Assembly: GCA_036346405.1 (NCBI GenBank)
Contig: CM070563.1
Location: 32,911,298 to 32,975,297, forward strand
DNA: 64,000 nucleotides
DNA from: Phyllostachys edulis
Lineage: Eukaryota > Streptophyta > Magnoliopsida > Poales > Poaceae
Direction: 5' to 3'
Shown here piece by piece: positions 11,452 through 23,085 of the stretch (within the stretch, counting starts at the first letter, position 1; each line of letters opens with the position of its first letter). The translations under genes were made by a program, and so were the position numbers. The notes under the pieces are model-generated. The model was not told the origin of the DNA. It worked only from the letters and a program-made list of their open reading frames with translations, and searched no databases.

Positions 11452-12670
11452 TTTACTAGGAACATACCTAGTACCACGCCCGAGGAGGTCTCAGCTTCTT
11501 CCATCGCCACATGGTTCACACGGCCCTTCCAAAAGTTTGGGAGGTTCTGCTTGAGGAGGTCCTCTGACTTTGAGGGTCTTGGCCGAGGGAGGTCTGAAGT
11601 AGAGGTCTTGGTGGTTGGCTCTGTCTTTAGTGGGCATTGATTAGCAAAATGCCCCACTTGGTGACACTTGAAGCGGTGATCCCAATTCTTTGTGGAGGTC
11701 GTTAGGGTTGTCTTGGTGCTGCCAGTGATGCTTGTTGGCGAGGACAACCAAGGAGGTCTTGGCAGAGGTTCTGGAAGGTCCAGGAGGTCCTTGGCGCTTG
11801 GGTTGGTACTGCACAAAAGCCTTGTGGCGCTGGGGAGGTCTTTGCTGAGCACCGGAGGGTGGCACCTTTCTCTTGTAGGACTCAGAGAGTTCTCTTCGGG
11901 ATTCCTCAATGAGCATTGCCTTGTTCACCATATGCTTTGAAATCGGGATAATCGTTGCCCTAACTTGAACTTTTAAACCGGGATGGAGGCCTCGCTTAAA
12001 GCGCTTCGCCACAAGCATCATCCGTAGCCACATCTTCGCGAGCATAACGCGACAATTGTGTGAACTTAGTGAGATACTCACTTCTTCGACATGTTTGCCT
12101 TGCTTGAGCTCTCTAAACTCTTCCTTTTTCATCTCTACCTTCCCATCGGGGACATGGGAGTGGCGAAAAGTCGCAGAGAACTCTGCCCAAGTGATCCTCT
12201 GGGGAATTCAAGATGTGAGGCACAAAATGTGTCCCACCACTCACCGCAGTCCTTCCAGTTGATGTGAGGCAAACAAAACCTTCTCCTGTCTTCACAATGA
12301 GCAATATCCAAATTCTTCTCTGTTGATCTCAGCCAATCATCTCGCATCTAAAGGCTCGGGAGAGCTCGAAAATGTAGTCGGGCGTGTCTTCATGAACTCG
12401 ACGACCTTTGATTGATGGTGAGTGGGGGTGGAGGTGGTGTGGCCGCAGCCTGACTATTCGACTCATCATGGCAAGTAAAGCATTGGTGGTCCGGCTTTGT
12501 TGAGCCATAATCTGGTTCATATTCTCGCATCATAGAGCTCATCATCGAGCTTGTCTTTGCCATAAACCGCCTAAAACCCGGTCTCTGTCGCCACTTGGAG
12601 GAGGTGGGGGTGGAGGCAAGCGCCAGGGGCTCACCTGACTTGTGGATCGCCGAGTTCTGCACTATCTGGA
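11452..12670 (-). pseudogene. gag of the minus chromovirus (broken)
   Basis: From high to low coordinates: a Met-rich N-terminal part (about 12670-12400), then DDWLRSTEKNLDIAHC and WWDTFCASHLEF (12347-12135), the retrotransposon gag domain. A segment with FKRGLHPGLKVQVRA and IEESRRELSESYKRK follows (12132-11641). The nucleocapsid has FKCHQVGHFANQC, but the first zinc-binding Cys is Arg (read RFKC), so this CCHC knuckle has lost a ligand. The plus element keeps the complete knuckle. Several frameshifts split the gene. Confidence 0.83.
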
Positions 12671-13156
12671 CAAAACTCTAAAGGTTTAATAGGTAAGAAG
12701 GAAAGCATAAAGGGTAAGAGGATACAGAGAAATAAAGATAGGGCATCTATTAGGGGTGACTTGGTTAACCCAAGAGAGAACCAAAAGGCCAGGAGGCCAA
12801 AAGAGGCAACAAAAGCTTCAAAACAGAGGTCTTCAAGACCCAAGCCGAAGGGACTCGAGAATAGGACCACTAATCCTAACCTTTCTACAGTCGGCCCTAT
12901 TGAAGTTATAAAGGCAAGGAAGTCAAATTAGATTCAAAATCAAGGTTCCAATAGAGATAAGATAAGGGAACTAAGGAGGAGTTAAGATGAGAGTAGAACA
13001 GACAAGAAAAGATTTTAAGCAAGATAAGGGCAACATAGAACCAAAGACAAGGAAAGAACTACTAAACAAATTTTAAGTTGACTTGCTTTAGAAAATAACT
13101 TTTGGACAAAAACTAAATCGACCTTTACGCCTCTGGCCACGTCCCCTGACCAACCT

Positions 13157-13171
13157 AGGCTCGATACCAAC
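13157..13171 (-). other. Primer binding site of the minus element
   Basis: Read on the minus strand, TTGGTATCGAGCCT follows the LTR end one base away. It is like the initiator tRNA-Met primer site and nearly identical to 2918-2930 of the plus element. Confidence 0.8.
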
Positions 13172-15466
13172 TGTGACGACCCACCCGTGATGTACCGCAA
13201 GAGGTCCGGAGGACCATTTTTTTTTTGCCAAGTCACCACGGAAGGATGTGGTAGCACCGCATGAAGCTTTACCGAGGAGGTGCTCACAGACCTCTCAGAG
13301 GTCTTGCGGACCTCCCGGAGGTCTTGGTCTCCATCGACCTCCCAGAGGTCTTGAGGACCTCCCGGAGGTCGTGGCCGCCACCGCTTCAGTAGCACCTCCA
13401 GCACATCACCAAGAGAGGTCCGGCAGACCTCCCAAAGCTAAGTCCGTGGGACCTCCCGGTGGTCTTGCCTCATGCATCCGAGCTAGTCCCGGGACAATCG
13501 AGCTAGCTCGCACAAGAACACAAGCCAATACCACAACCACGAGGTCAAACAAAGATGAAGCATAAATAGAACTTATATAATAGGACCTTATGGTCAAGCT
13601 TATTAATAAGAGGTGCGCCACCGAGGGCTTACAAAACCAACGAAGACTTACAAGCTGGCGACAAGGAGCTCTAGGGCTCAAACACCAAAACACGCAGGCC
13701 ATCCAACAAGCACCACAGTGTCGTCGGTGGAGGACATCCTAGGCATCTTAGTCGTCGAAGAACTCCTCCTCGAAGAGGTCTGACCGCCTCGCACTTGGTC
13801 ATCCTCAAAATCTGCTTTGACATTGGGGCTTAAGCCATGAGTACTTGGAATGTACTCAAGAAGTCACAGAGAGCAAAGATGCAATAATATTCATGCAAGG
13901 ACTTACCAATGGAGAGTCATGGTTAGTTTGCATAAAGCCAAGTTTGACAATAATAGCAATAATAGATTGAAAGGCGACAAGGTAAAACCATAATACATAA
14001 TACTTTTGATGTTTTAATAAAAGGTGGAGTGAGCACCAACTCACGGCCACAACCAAAAATTGGGGAGGTCATCACACCAAAGGGCGTGTCCTCACCCAAA
14101 ACCCACTCGAACACCCATTCCAGAGGTCCAAACCAACCTGGACCACTACCCGAGCCAACCTTGACCCCTCTGGAGCCGGCCAAGGTCTCTTGAGGCAAAG
14201 CCAAAGCATCTCGCGGAAGTGTCCATGGCACAAGCTTTTGAAACATCTACCCCTTGCACCATTTCACCGAGCATGTCCATGACCAAGGACGTAGCTATTG
14301 AATAGATCTTTTACTCGCAGAGGTGTATAACTTTACCCACAATCCACGATCTCTCTAGCGGGATGGGTTCCGGTCACCCTTGCTCACTTCCTAAGGTGGC
14401 GATCTAGAGAGCGCAGCAAGGCCTTTACAAAGCTTTGAACTGACTAGGGCTGCCCGCTAAGGTTTCGAATCCCTCCAAAGGTCTAGAAATCCACGGGGTT
14501 ATGGGGTGCCCCTCTTGCGCCAACTAATCACACGCCAACCAAAACAGCCCCAAGCCATCTCATTGCTAATTATTCAGCCAGCACCATTCCCATAAAATGA
14601 TCTTGTGGTTGCACTAATTGGCCCATTCAACAGACACAAAGTGAAGTCCTTAATTGTGCTAAGGCAAGACTTCCACAATCCAAAGGTGCACAAAGACCAC
14701 TACTCACTCCTGCCTTCTTGCCTTAGCAAAACAATTTGTATTAGCCCATGCCAAAAGACCACCCACCTGGCACACAAATTTTAACCAAGTGGTCTCACAC
14801 CACGATCGACCTGACTTAGGCATCCCGCCATAGTTGCTCAACAATGGCACCAACCACACATTTCATAACTTATTAGTCAAGATTATTAGAGATGAAGCAT
14901 GATACGCTCAAACCACGTTTTCTAAGCGAGGCTATATAAGACCTACGGCCCCCATGTTGGCAAATAACAGAGAACACCAACTAAATTACCCACCCTAAGG
15001 CTCACAAGGTGAACATGACAACATGATGGAGACAAGGTATAAAGGAGGCATAACAGCAAGTAGGTAAGTAACTATAGCCCAAACCATTTTCTTATAAACA
15101 TAGCCATGCAGGATAATTTAAACCGAAATACATTTGCAAAACTTGGTTCAAGATGATCAAAAGGAGGTCTATGGCTTGCCTTGGTCAAGCAGTGGAGAGC
15201 CTTCTGCAGCAAGAGCTGGGTCCAAAATCTCCTCGAACTCGTGATCTACACGTTCGCAAGAGAACCAAATAAGCGAAACCACACTAAGCCAGAGAACAAC
15301 AAAAGAACCAAAAAGGAACTCAAACCAACTCAGCCAAAAGGAAACCAAGAGGCTTAACACCGCCTCAAAGAGCTCCTGGGGAGGGTCTTGCGCAAGGAAG
15401 AACCGAAGCGAGAGGAGGCAGGAAGGAAGAAATGAGCAAAAAGATTACAAAGGCACGCCTCCCGGG

Positions 15467-15476
15467 CTATATATAG
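15467..15476 (-). promoter_or_regulatory. TATA box of the minus 5' LTR
   Basis: CTATATATAG is the counterpart of 7185-7194. This would be the promoter copy driving the minus element. Confidence 0.6.
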
Positions 15477-15898
15477 CCGGAGTTGGTGGAGTGCACCAAG
15501 AAAAAGGTTCAATGGCGTGTAGGCAATCGGGACAACTAGGGCAAGGCTTGCCCTAAAAGAATTGAAATAAAGTACCTCGGATGTGATTGCATTTAATGTG
15601 ACCCGACACCTATTAAATGCGCATGAGTTCTGAGGCAAGAGCAATAATTACAAGGTGAAGAGGGCCGCAAGTGGGGCCGATCAAAAGGGTGCACCACGGT
15701 CAAAGAGGTGGCCCCACCGCAAAAGGGTCATCCCCGCCAAAGACCACCGCGAGGTCTGGGCAAGAGGTCCAAGACACTCAAAGGGAGGTCACAGACAGAG
15801 GTCCAAGGACTCAAGAAGAGGTCTGGATAAGAGGTCCTCAAAGCTCACAACGAGGAGGCCACGACACTCGGACTGCACAAGGGAGGTCTAAGGGTCAA

Positions 15899-16520
15899 GA
15901 TCTCAAGGGAGGACCTCAGCGGTCCAGATCAAAGGGTGCGAGGAGGTCTGACGAGTAGATCTCCAAAGGGAGATCTAACGGTCAAGATCTCAAGGGGAGG
16001 ACCTCAACGGTCCAGATCAAAGGGTGCGAGGAGGTCTGGACGAGTAGATCTCCAAAAGGAGATCTAACAGTCAAGATCTCAAGGGAGGACCTCAACGGTC
16101 GAGATCAAAGGGTGCAGGAGGTCTGACGAGTAGATCTCCAAAAGGAGATCTAACGGTCAAGATCTCAAGGGAGGACCTCAACGGTCGAGATCAAAGGGTG
16201 CGAGGAGGTCTGACGAGTAGATCTCCAAAAGGGAGATCTAACGGTCAAGATCTCAAGGGAGGACCTCAATGGTCGAGATCAAAGGGTGCGAGGAGGTCTG
16301 GACGAGTAGATCTCCAAAAGGGAGATCTAACAGTCAAGATCTCAAAGGGGAGGTCTCGGCGGCTAGATCTCAACAAGGGGAGGTCTCGAGCGGCTAGATC
16401 TCAACAAGGGGAGGTCTGAGCGGCTAGATCTCAACAAGGGAGGTCTGAGCGGCTAGATCTCAACAAGGGAGGTCTGAGCTAGATCTCAACAAGGGAGGTC
16501 TGAGCGGCTAGATCTCAATA
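15899..16520. repeat. Two-part minisatellite: about 88 bp x 5, then about 30 bp x 6
   Basis: Long units start near 15899, 15985, 16075, 16160 and 16249. Each contains GGACCTCAACGGTC and GGAGATCTAACGGTCAAG. They give way near 16345 to short units with GAGGTCTGAGCGGCTAGATC. The partner LTR (4902-8155) has only four short units, so the array changed size in at least one of the two LTRs. Confidence 0.88.
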
Positions 16521-17451
16521 AGGGAGTTCTGAAGAAGCAAAACCAAGCGTGGCTTGGGGGGCCAAAGGGTTTTGAAACACAAACCCGAGCTGGGTCCTTG
16601 ACAGAAAACCCCAAGCAAGGGAGAGGTTTGAGCAGAGGAGATGTGAGAGAGGTGCGGATCTCAAAGAGATTCAAACCAACAAGGAAGTTAAGAGAGAGAA
16701 AGAGGCGAACCCGGGGCACCTGAAAGGCTTCGAGAACCACAACCCGAGGGCGGCAAAGACACCACAGAGAGCCACAACCAAAGAAGGAACACCAACAACG
16801 ACTTAGTTAAGGTTTGATTAATTCCAATTGAACTCTCCGAGTTCAAAAATCTTAGGTTAAGCTTTGGATTCTCAATAAAGCCAAATGGTTACTTTTATTT
16901 TGAAAACTTGGCAAGGACTTAAAAGAAAACGGGCGTTCTGAGTTCCCTTTGGGAGTTTGTTGGTGTGTTCCTTTCCTCCCTCTTGTGCTTTGTGTGCCTT
17001 TGGGTTTGGCTTCTCCTTCCTGACCTCTTTTGTGTCTGGTGCCCCTTCTCTTTCTTTCTCTCCTTGTCGGCCCAGGGCTCCTTTGGGTTTAGACCATTTC
17101 AGTTTGTGTTTCAAACCCTCCGATCTTTGGACCTTTTCCTTGTGCCTATCCTGTAGTCCAGACCTCCTTTTTGTTGGTTTGAATCTCTTTGTGTCTGGAC
17201 CTCCCTCTCGGCCTAAACCTTTCTCTGTCTAGACCTCCTTTTATCTAGACTCCTTTCCCTATCTTGGCCTCCCCGTGGACCTCTCAACATTCATTGGCAA
17301 CCCCTGTGTTCATTGGGGCATCCCTAAGTCCCTCTGGATTTCCCCATGCCCGCATGGACCTCTTTGTATCCTTGTGGAACTCCTTCGGACCTCCTCTGCG
17401 TCCTTTAGGAACTCCCCTTGCCTATTTGGATCTCCCCTGGGTTCCAACAGA

Positions 17452-17632
17452 CCTCCCCTTGATCAGATCTGGCCGTTAGGACCTCCTCTCTGGAGATCTT
17501 AACCGCACAGACCTCCCCTTGATCAGATCTGGCCGTTAGGACCTCCTCTCTGGAGATCTTAACCGCACACAGACCTCCCTTGATCGATCTGGCCGTTAGG
17601 ACCTCCTCTCTGGAGATCTTAACCGCACGGAC
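17452..17632. repeat. 60-bp x 3 tandem repeat
   Basis: The unit contains CTTGATCAGATCTGGCCGTT, then AGGACCTCCTCTCTGGAGAT. Three units differ by only a few bases. It lies at the site equivalent to the minus-LTR minisatellite and uses related words (AGATCT, GGACCTCC, CCGTTAG), so the two subfamilies expanded different units at one site. Confidence 0.85.
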
Positions 17633-18782
17633 CTCCCCTTTGGATTTTCCTCCGTTAGATCTCCTTTTGGTTTTGGACCTCCCTTGCCCTCGCGCAGTCT
17701 GAGCCAATCCCACGCCTTTCTCACTCGTGGACCGTCGATTCTTTTTGGATGGCCCGATCGAGATGAAAGGTTCTACCCGGTCCGAACGTTCCTTTCCTTC
17801 TGGACCGCCTGATTCGATCGGACGGCCCTACTTTGTCAAGCGCTTTCCTTTGTCGCCAGACCTCTTCTGGTTGTTTTGCAAGGACCACCTCCTCGATCCT
17901 TCTTTGGTCTTTTTGTAAAGACCACCTCCTAGTCCGGAGTATCCTTTTGCTCAGACCTTCTCGTTCAATGTGTCCTTTGGACCTCCGTCCAGACCTCCCT
18001 CTTGAGTGTCGTGGACCTCCCGCCTGTGACCTCCTGCACCTTTTGATCTGGACCGTTAAGGTTCCCTTTTGAGATCTTGACCGTCGGATCTCCTTTTGGA
18101 AATCTAACCGTCGGGGCCTCCTCGAGTGCCATACCCTTGTGCTTTGGACCTCTTTTGAGGTCTAGTTTTCTTGTGATCTAAACCTCCTTGGGGTCTAGAT
18201 CTGCTTTGTGGTTTGGATCTCCTTTGAGGCCCAGATATCTTTAGTCTTTTGGACCTCTTGTCCACGGGACCTCTTTTGTGTTTAGACCTTTGTGGTCTAG
18301 ACCTCCCCGTTGCGTTTGAACCTCCTTTAGGTTCAGACCTCCCTGTGTTGTGTTTGGATCTTTGTAGTCCAGACCTCCTCTTTTGTGTTTAGACCTTGGT
18401 GGTCTAGACTTCCTCCTTGTGTTTGGACCTTTGTGGTCAAGACCACTCTGTTGTCTTCAGGACCCTTTGTCCTTAAGACCTCCCTGGTTGTCTTAGGACT
18501 TACGGTCCTTAGATCTCCTCGCAGGACCCCCCCCTCTACTCGGACCATTCCCTTTAACCTTATGTTCACCCTTTGACTGTCTCCTTTGCCCCAGTTTCTA
18601 AAGTGCGTTTGATGTGGGTTGAATCACATTAAATGCTGCCAGCTACCTTTGTACTCTTTTCTACTTTTGTCACATCCCTAGCTTTCTTTATCCTTTTTCG
18701 TACCTTGTGGCAGTGTGCCTTTGTACTGATGCCTTGAATCTGGACGTCCCTTTTGTTACAGTGCCCCTATTCTCCCTTTCTC

Positions 18783-18791
18783 TTTAAATAG
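18783..18791 (+). promoter_or_regulatory. TATA-like box of the 3' LTR
   Basis: TTTAAATAG, equivalent to 574-582. If active it would read out toward 21103 and beyond. Confidence 0.45.
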
Positions 18792-21010
18792 GGCACCAGG
18801 GGCCTCCATTTGCTCCCTGTTCGTCATTTCTTCCCCCTCCCCTCTTTCTCTCGGGTCTGGAGAAGCTCTCCAGGCTCCTCTGGTTCGGACCTCCTTGAGT
18901 CCGAGCCCTTTACTTCTTGGACCTCCCTCCCATGGAATTTCCTCCCTCTCGGACCACCTCCTTCCTTCTTGTTGGACCTCCCCTTCTGTGGATCTTTCCT
19001 TTCTGTTCTTGCTAGTTCTTTTCGGGTTCCTTTTTGAGCTGCTTTATTTAGTTGTTTTCTTTGCAACGTGTAGATTCCGTGGGTACTAAGGAGCTTGAAG
19101 ATCCAGCAGCCCCGGTTGAAGCTCAGCAGCCCGCCATTGAAGGCAAGTCATGGGACCTTTGATCATCTTGATCCCATTTGCAAAAGTATTTTGATTTGTT
19201 AAACTTGCATTGCTATTTGTATAAAATGGTTTGGGCTCTAGTTAAATACCTACTGGTTTTATGCCTCCTCGTCTATTTGGTAATCCATATGTTGACATGT
19301 TACCTTTGACAACCTTAGGATGGTACTGTTAGTTGGTCTTGTTTTTCTATTGCCAACATGGGTATCGTTCTTGCTTAGCCTTGCTCTAGTAGACGTGGGT
19401 CTCCTCTTGAATCATCATTATTGCTTAATCTTGACTAATGAATTATGGAACTTTGGTTGGTGCCACTGATAAGCAACTAGGGTTGAAGCCATAGTTGTGT
19501 TGTTTGTAGTCGAGACCACTTTAAAATATGTTGTGCGGATGGGTGGTCTTTGGCCGAGTTGAACCTAAAAGTCGCTTTTGCTCGGGCGAGTTGGCGGAGG
19601 CGAGTAGTGGGTGCTCCAAGGGTTGAAGCCATGGAGTCACCTAGGTGATCCAAGGGGAGTAGCCATGGAGTCACCTGGGTGCCCCAAGTTGTCGCTGGGG
19701 TCACATTTGGGTTGTGGAATGCCTCGCCTGAGCAGCCATTTAAGGACTGAACCTTGGGAGCCATTGATCTGGGCCAAACCGTGCAACCACATGTCCACTA
19801 TGGGGTGGACCGGGAGTAATAACTGGTCTTGTTCTGATTCGGTTCCAAGGTAGAGGAGGTGTTGATGGAGCACCATGGCCTAAGAGGGGGCCACCGGGTG
19901 CTAGACGCACACCGTGAGGGCGAAACCTTAATGTTGGTGACTGAGTCAGAGCAGGACCTTGTAAAAGCCCGGTGGTAGTCTCCACTTGATTCGCATGTCT
20001 AAGGTAACGTGTGAAATATCAAGCGACTACCTCTTGTGGGTAAAGTTGTGCACCTCTGCAGAGTGTAAATCCGTTCGAATGGCCGCGTCCTCGGTTATGG
20101 ACATGCCCGGAGATTTCGAATGAGGGGTAGAATTCTTTTTGTGAAATTGTGTACCTCCTAGGCGTTTTGGTGAGAGGTCATGGCTTGTGCCTCGAAGAGA
20201 CCTTGGCCGGCTCCAGAGGGGTCATGGCTGGGCTCACAAAGTGGTCCAGGGGCTGGTCTTGTGGTGCTCTGGAGTGGGTGCTCCAGAGATGTTTGGGTTG
20301 GTGCTTTGGGTGTGAGTGGGTGCTCACTGTCCCCTTTAAAAATCAAATGTACTTATGTATTATGCTTTCTAACTTAAGCTTTGCAATCTATTATGTTATT
20401 TATCGTCACTTTGGCTTTATAAACTAACCATCTGACTCACTTTGTCAAGCCATGCATGATTATTACTTGCATACCTTACCCATGGCTTGCCGAGTACATT
20501 CGAGGTACTCATTGGCTTGTGCCCTATTTGTTTGATCGCCAGAGGTTGGAGTTCAGTGGTCCAAAGCTCTTAGGAGGAGCACCCTTGAAGACCTTCTTGC
20601 GCAGAGGGTGACGTCCTCCACTTGGTAGCCTTGTGGGCTGGCCGAATGGACCTTGTGTTTTTGTCTTCGCCTCCATTGTGTTGTTGTTCTCGCTTGTTGT
20701 TAGCCTTTAGTGGCACCTGTACAAACCTTGGCCATAAAGCCACTTGTTAATATATGTGTTATTCTGGTTTGTCTTCTCTTTAAGCTTGTTGTATGGATTT
20801 GATTACACATGTCGATTACATGCGAGCTAGCCAATTTGATCCTCGACTAGCTCGGTGCGCAGAGGCAGACCTCCGAAGTCCTACGGACTTGGCTCGAGAT
20901 CTGTCGGACCTCCCCGTGATATACGCCGAGGTGCTCTGGCGGTTATTGGCCAAGACCTCCGGAGGTCTTGATGACCTCTGGGAGGTCCGGCACCTCCTCG
21001 GGCAGACCGA

Positions 21011-21044
21011 GCGGTACTACCGCTCCTCCATGCGGTAGTACCGC
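21011..21044 (+). repeat. 13-bp hairpin at the 3' LTR end
   Basis: GCGGTACTACCGC, an 8-base loop, then GCGGTAGTACCGC. It is identical to the hairpin at 2818-2851. The minus-strand LTRs lack it. Confidence 0.8.
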
Positions 21045-21102
21045 AACTCAAAAAGGAAGGTCCTCCGGACCTTTGTTGTACATCACGGGGTGGGGCGTCA
21101 CA

Positions 21103-21916
21103 AGATTTCTCTCTCCTTAATCTCACGAATGAAACCGCTCTCAAGAAGGCAACATCGTCAATGGTGGTGAGTTCATAGGGAAAAAAACAACGTCCATGGA
21201 GGAGAGCACATCACGACTAGCTAATTTTTCGAGAGGTAAAGAAAAAAGAATCCATCTCTCCCTCCGTTGCTAGTGGTAAATCTTTGAGGAAAAAGGCCAA
21301 CCAAACCCGACATGTTGATGCACATCGTTTTAGGGTATATACAATAAATACGCATAACAAGCTGCCTATAGTAACTCTTTATATCACCAGAGAAAAGACT
21401 AAAGACAACTCATACAATGGGTTTTGGTGATACTGATCGACTCTGATTGTAAAGAACAAACAATCTTTTAATGTTTTTCTTGGTTACGATGCTCTGATCG
21501 ACTCTGATTGTAGATGATATTTTCTCTCTCTCTTTCTCTTTCATCCACATTAGCTTAAATCCTCGTGATAAAGGCTATAGACAAATGATGTAAACCTATT
21601 GTGCATGACCTTAGAGTGACAAAAGAGTACTAATTCAAATGCACTTTCGTTCCTTTACTCTTGAGGAATCATGGTCTTATAACCTACTATTTTCTTAACT
21701 TTATAATGTTCTTAATTTACGTGAACCAAAATGCGCCAGTATATTTTAAAATGAATTCAAGATCAATCTCAAACACATTTGATACCGGTGATACTAAATA
21801 AATGTCCATGTGGAAAACCATTTGCTCGATTCTACAAGATTGTACTTTGCTTTCCTGCCAAAGCATGAGCAAAGTTAACGATACATGGCAAATTTACACG
21901 TTTAATTAATGTGTTA
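21103..21916. other. Flanking sequence with no recognised feature
   Basis: A moderately AT-rich stretch between the plus element and the Helitron-like element. One phrase (about GATCGACTCTGATTGTA) occurs twice, near 21437 and 21495. No gene or transposon end is seen. Confidence 0.5.
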
Positions 21917-22319
21917 TCTCAACTACTTAAAAATTAAAGTTAGTTGTTGTCCGTCCTCTTCACCCTTCCAGTCATGTCCCTCTCTACTGATATGTGGGCG
22001 ACGTTATCAATAAACTATCTCCTCGTATCGTGCGCTCTCTACTCCTCTTCTCCCAGCATCACCTGTGACGCCGCCTGCGCTTCCTCCTTTGCGCCCTCAC
22101 CTCCATCCCCCACTCTTCTGCTCTGCTCTGCGCGCACCTCCGCCCCCTCCCCCGTCACCACTTCCATCGGCCGGATCTAGACGGGCCTCACTTCCTCCTC
22201 TCCGCCCCTGCTCTTCTGCTCCATATGCCTTGACGAACTGAGATATATTATATCTACTTTAATTGATAAACTATTACATTTATGAGATATTTCGTAGCAA
22301 CGTACGAACACTCAACTAG
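21917..22319 (+). mobile_element. Small non-autonomous Helitron-like element
   Basis: It begins TCTCAACTACTTAAAAATTA after an A (21916) and ends ...CTCAACTAG before a T (22320). This fits Helitron insertion between A and T with a 5' TC and a 3' CTRR. Eleven bases before the end lies a perfect 5-bp hairpin, TTCGT-AGCAACGT-ACGAA (22291-22308), the structure Helitrons carry near their 3' end. The body is CT-rich and short (403 bp) with no Rep/helicase. Its open frame (21944-22180) is low complexity. Calling both ends of the same element is inference. Confidence 0.62.
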
Positions 22320-23085
22320 TTTAGATATATGCCATGGTAAAGTTTCTACATTTAAGGTATGCCACTACAAAGTTCCGACTTCGATATATACTACTACTTA
22401 TTATTTGAAATTGAGGACGTCATTATGAAAAAATTTGGACAATAATACCCCTGTGTTGTTCCTCCACCCCTCCCATTACCCACCTCCTACACCCCTCCCA
22501 TGGCAGCATGTTGGGACCTGAACTTGCAAATTCAGACTCTCTGTGTATTCTGTACTAGTTTAGGATCACGCTAGTGCACACAGTGGCAACCTAGATAAAG
22601 TAGCAACCATTCAACGAAATAACTATGAAAGTAATAACTTATTAATAAATATTAGCAGCGGATCTTATGGTCAAAGTTTTACATAGTTTACCACGCGGGG
22701 GTTAAAAGACAAATAAATAGAACTCTTGCAGTGGAAATAAGATAACTTGTGGTGGTCATCCGACATGCCCACAGGCGATTGAGTAGGGAGCACATCCTAA
22801 TTTGCATAGTCTTAGAAGTACTCCTCGTAGAACTCTAGGTTCCTTGGATCTTCCTCAACGACTGATCAATAAGGCATAAAGCTATGAGTACATAAAGTAC
22901 TCAGCAAATCGTAGGGAATAGTATGCAGTTAATATTTATGCAAGATTTGAACAAAGGAATAGCTATATGATTATTTTACAGAAAGCAATATTAACAGTAA
23001 ATACAATAAATATATTGAAAAGCATAATTGAAAAGATTATATACATAAAGTAAACAATTGCTTTGAAATAAATAGTGAACTACCC

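Larger units (their letters stand above)
4902..16937 (-). mobile_element. Ty3/gypsy chromovirus with gag-pol, minus strand, nested
   Basis: On the minus strand the order is 5' LTR (16937-13172), primer site, gag, protease, RT, RNase H, integrase, chromodomain-like tail, and 3' LTR (8155-4902). Both LTR right ends read TGTGACGACCC on the plus strand, the complement of a terminal GGGTCGTCACA. The element sits in the 3' LTR of a same-family element in opposite orientation. The left junction is clean (GGTTC then TGTGACG). The right junction lacks the last few LTR bases and part of the duplication: CGTT runs straight into CTGAGTTCCC. Long LTRs, the TGGTATCGAGC primer site and the chromodomain suggest the Tekay/Del lineage. 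Confidence 0.87.
13172..16937 (-). repeat. 5' LTR of the minus chromovirus (about 3766 bp)
   Basis: It is bounded by TGTGACG (13172) and a damaged end at 16931-16937, where CGTTACA would be expected but CGTTCTG is read. It differs from its partner by the larger minisatellite block (15899-16520) and many small indels in G/C-rich words. Confidence 0.85.
1..21102 (+). mobile_element. Ty3/gypsy chromovirus, gag-only derivative, split by a nested element
   Basis: The parts are: partial 5' LTR 1-2914, internal region 2915-4765, and a 3' LTR in two pieces (4766-4901 and about 16938-21102). The LTR starts TGTAACG and ends GTCACA, the canonical TG...CA. Sequence from base 1 onward matches sequence from about 18195 onward, so the element runs off the left edge of the window. 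The internal region is only 1.85 kb. It holds a decayed gag and no protease, RT or integrase, so the copy is a non-autonomous deletion derivative. The 3' flank is AGATT (21103-21107); the matching 5' target duplication lies outside the window. The clade is inferred from its nested relative, which carries a chromodomain. Confidence 0.85.
16938..21102 (+). repeat. 3' LTR of the plus element, remainder
   Basis: It resumes after the nested insertion and runs to GTCACA at 21102. From about 18195 it matches 1-2914. With the 136 bp at 4766-4901 the LTR is about 4.3 kb, long even for a chromovirus. Confidence 0.85.

Noticed and set aside
21944..22180. Ser/Pro/Cys-rich frame as a possible small secreted protein
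   Set aside because: CT-rich sequence inside the Helitron-like element; low complexity and no conserved motif.
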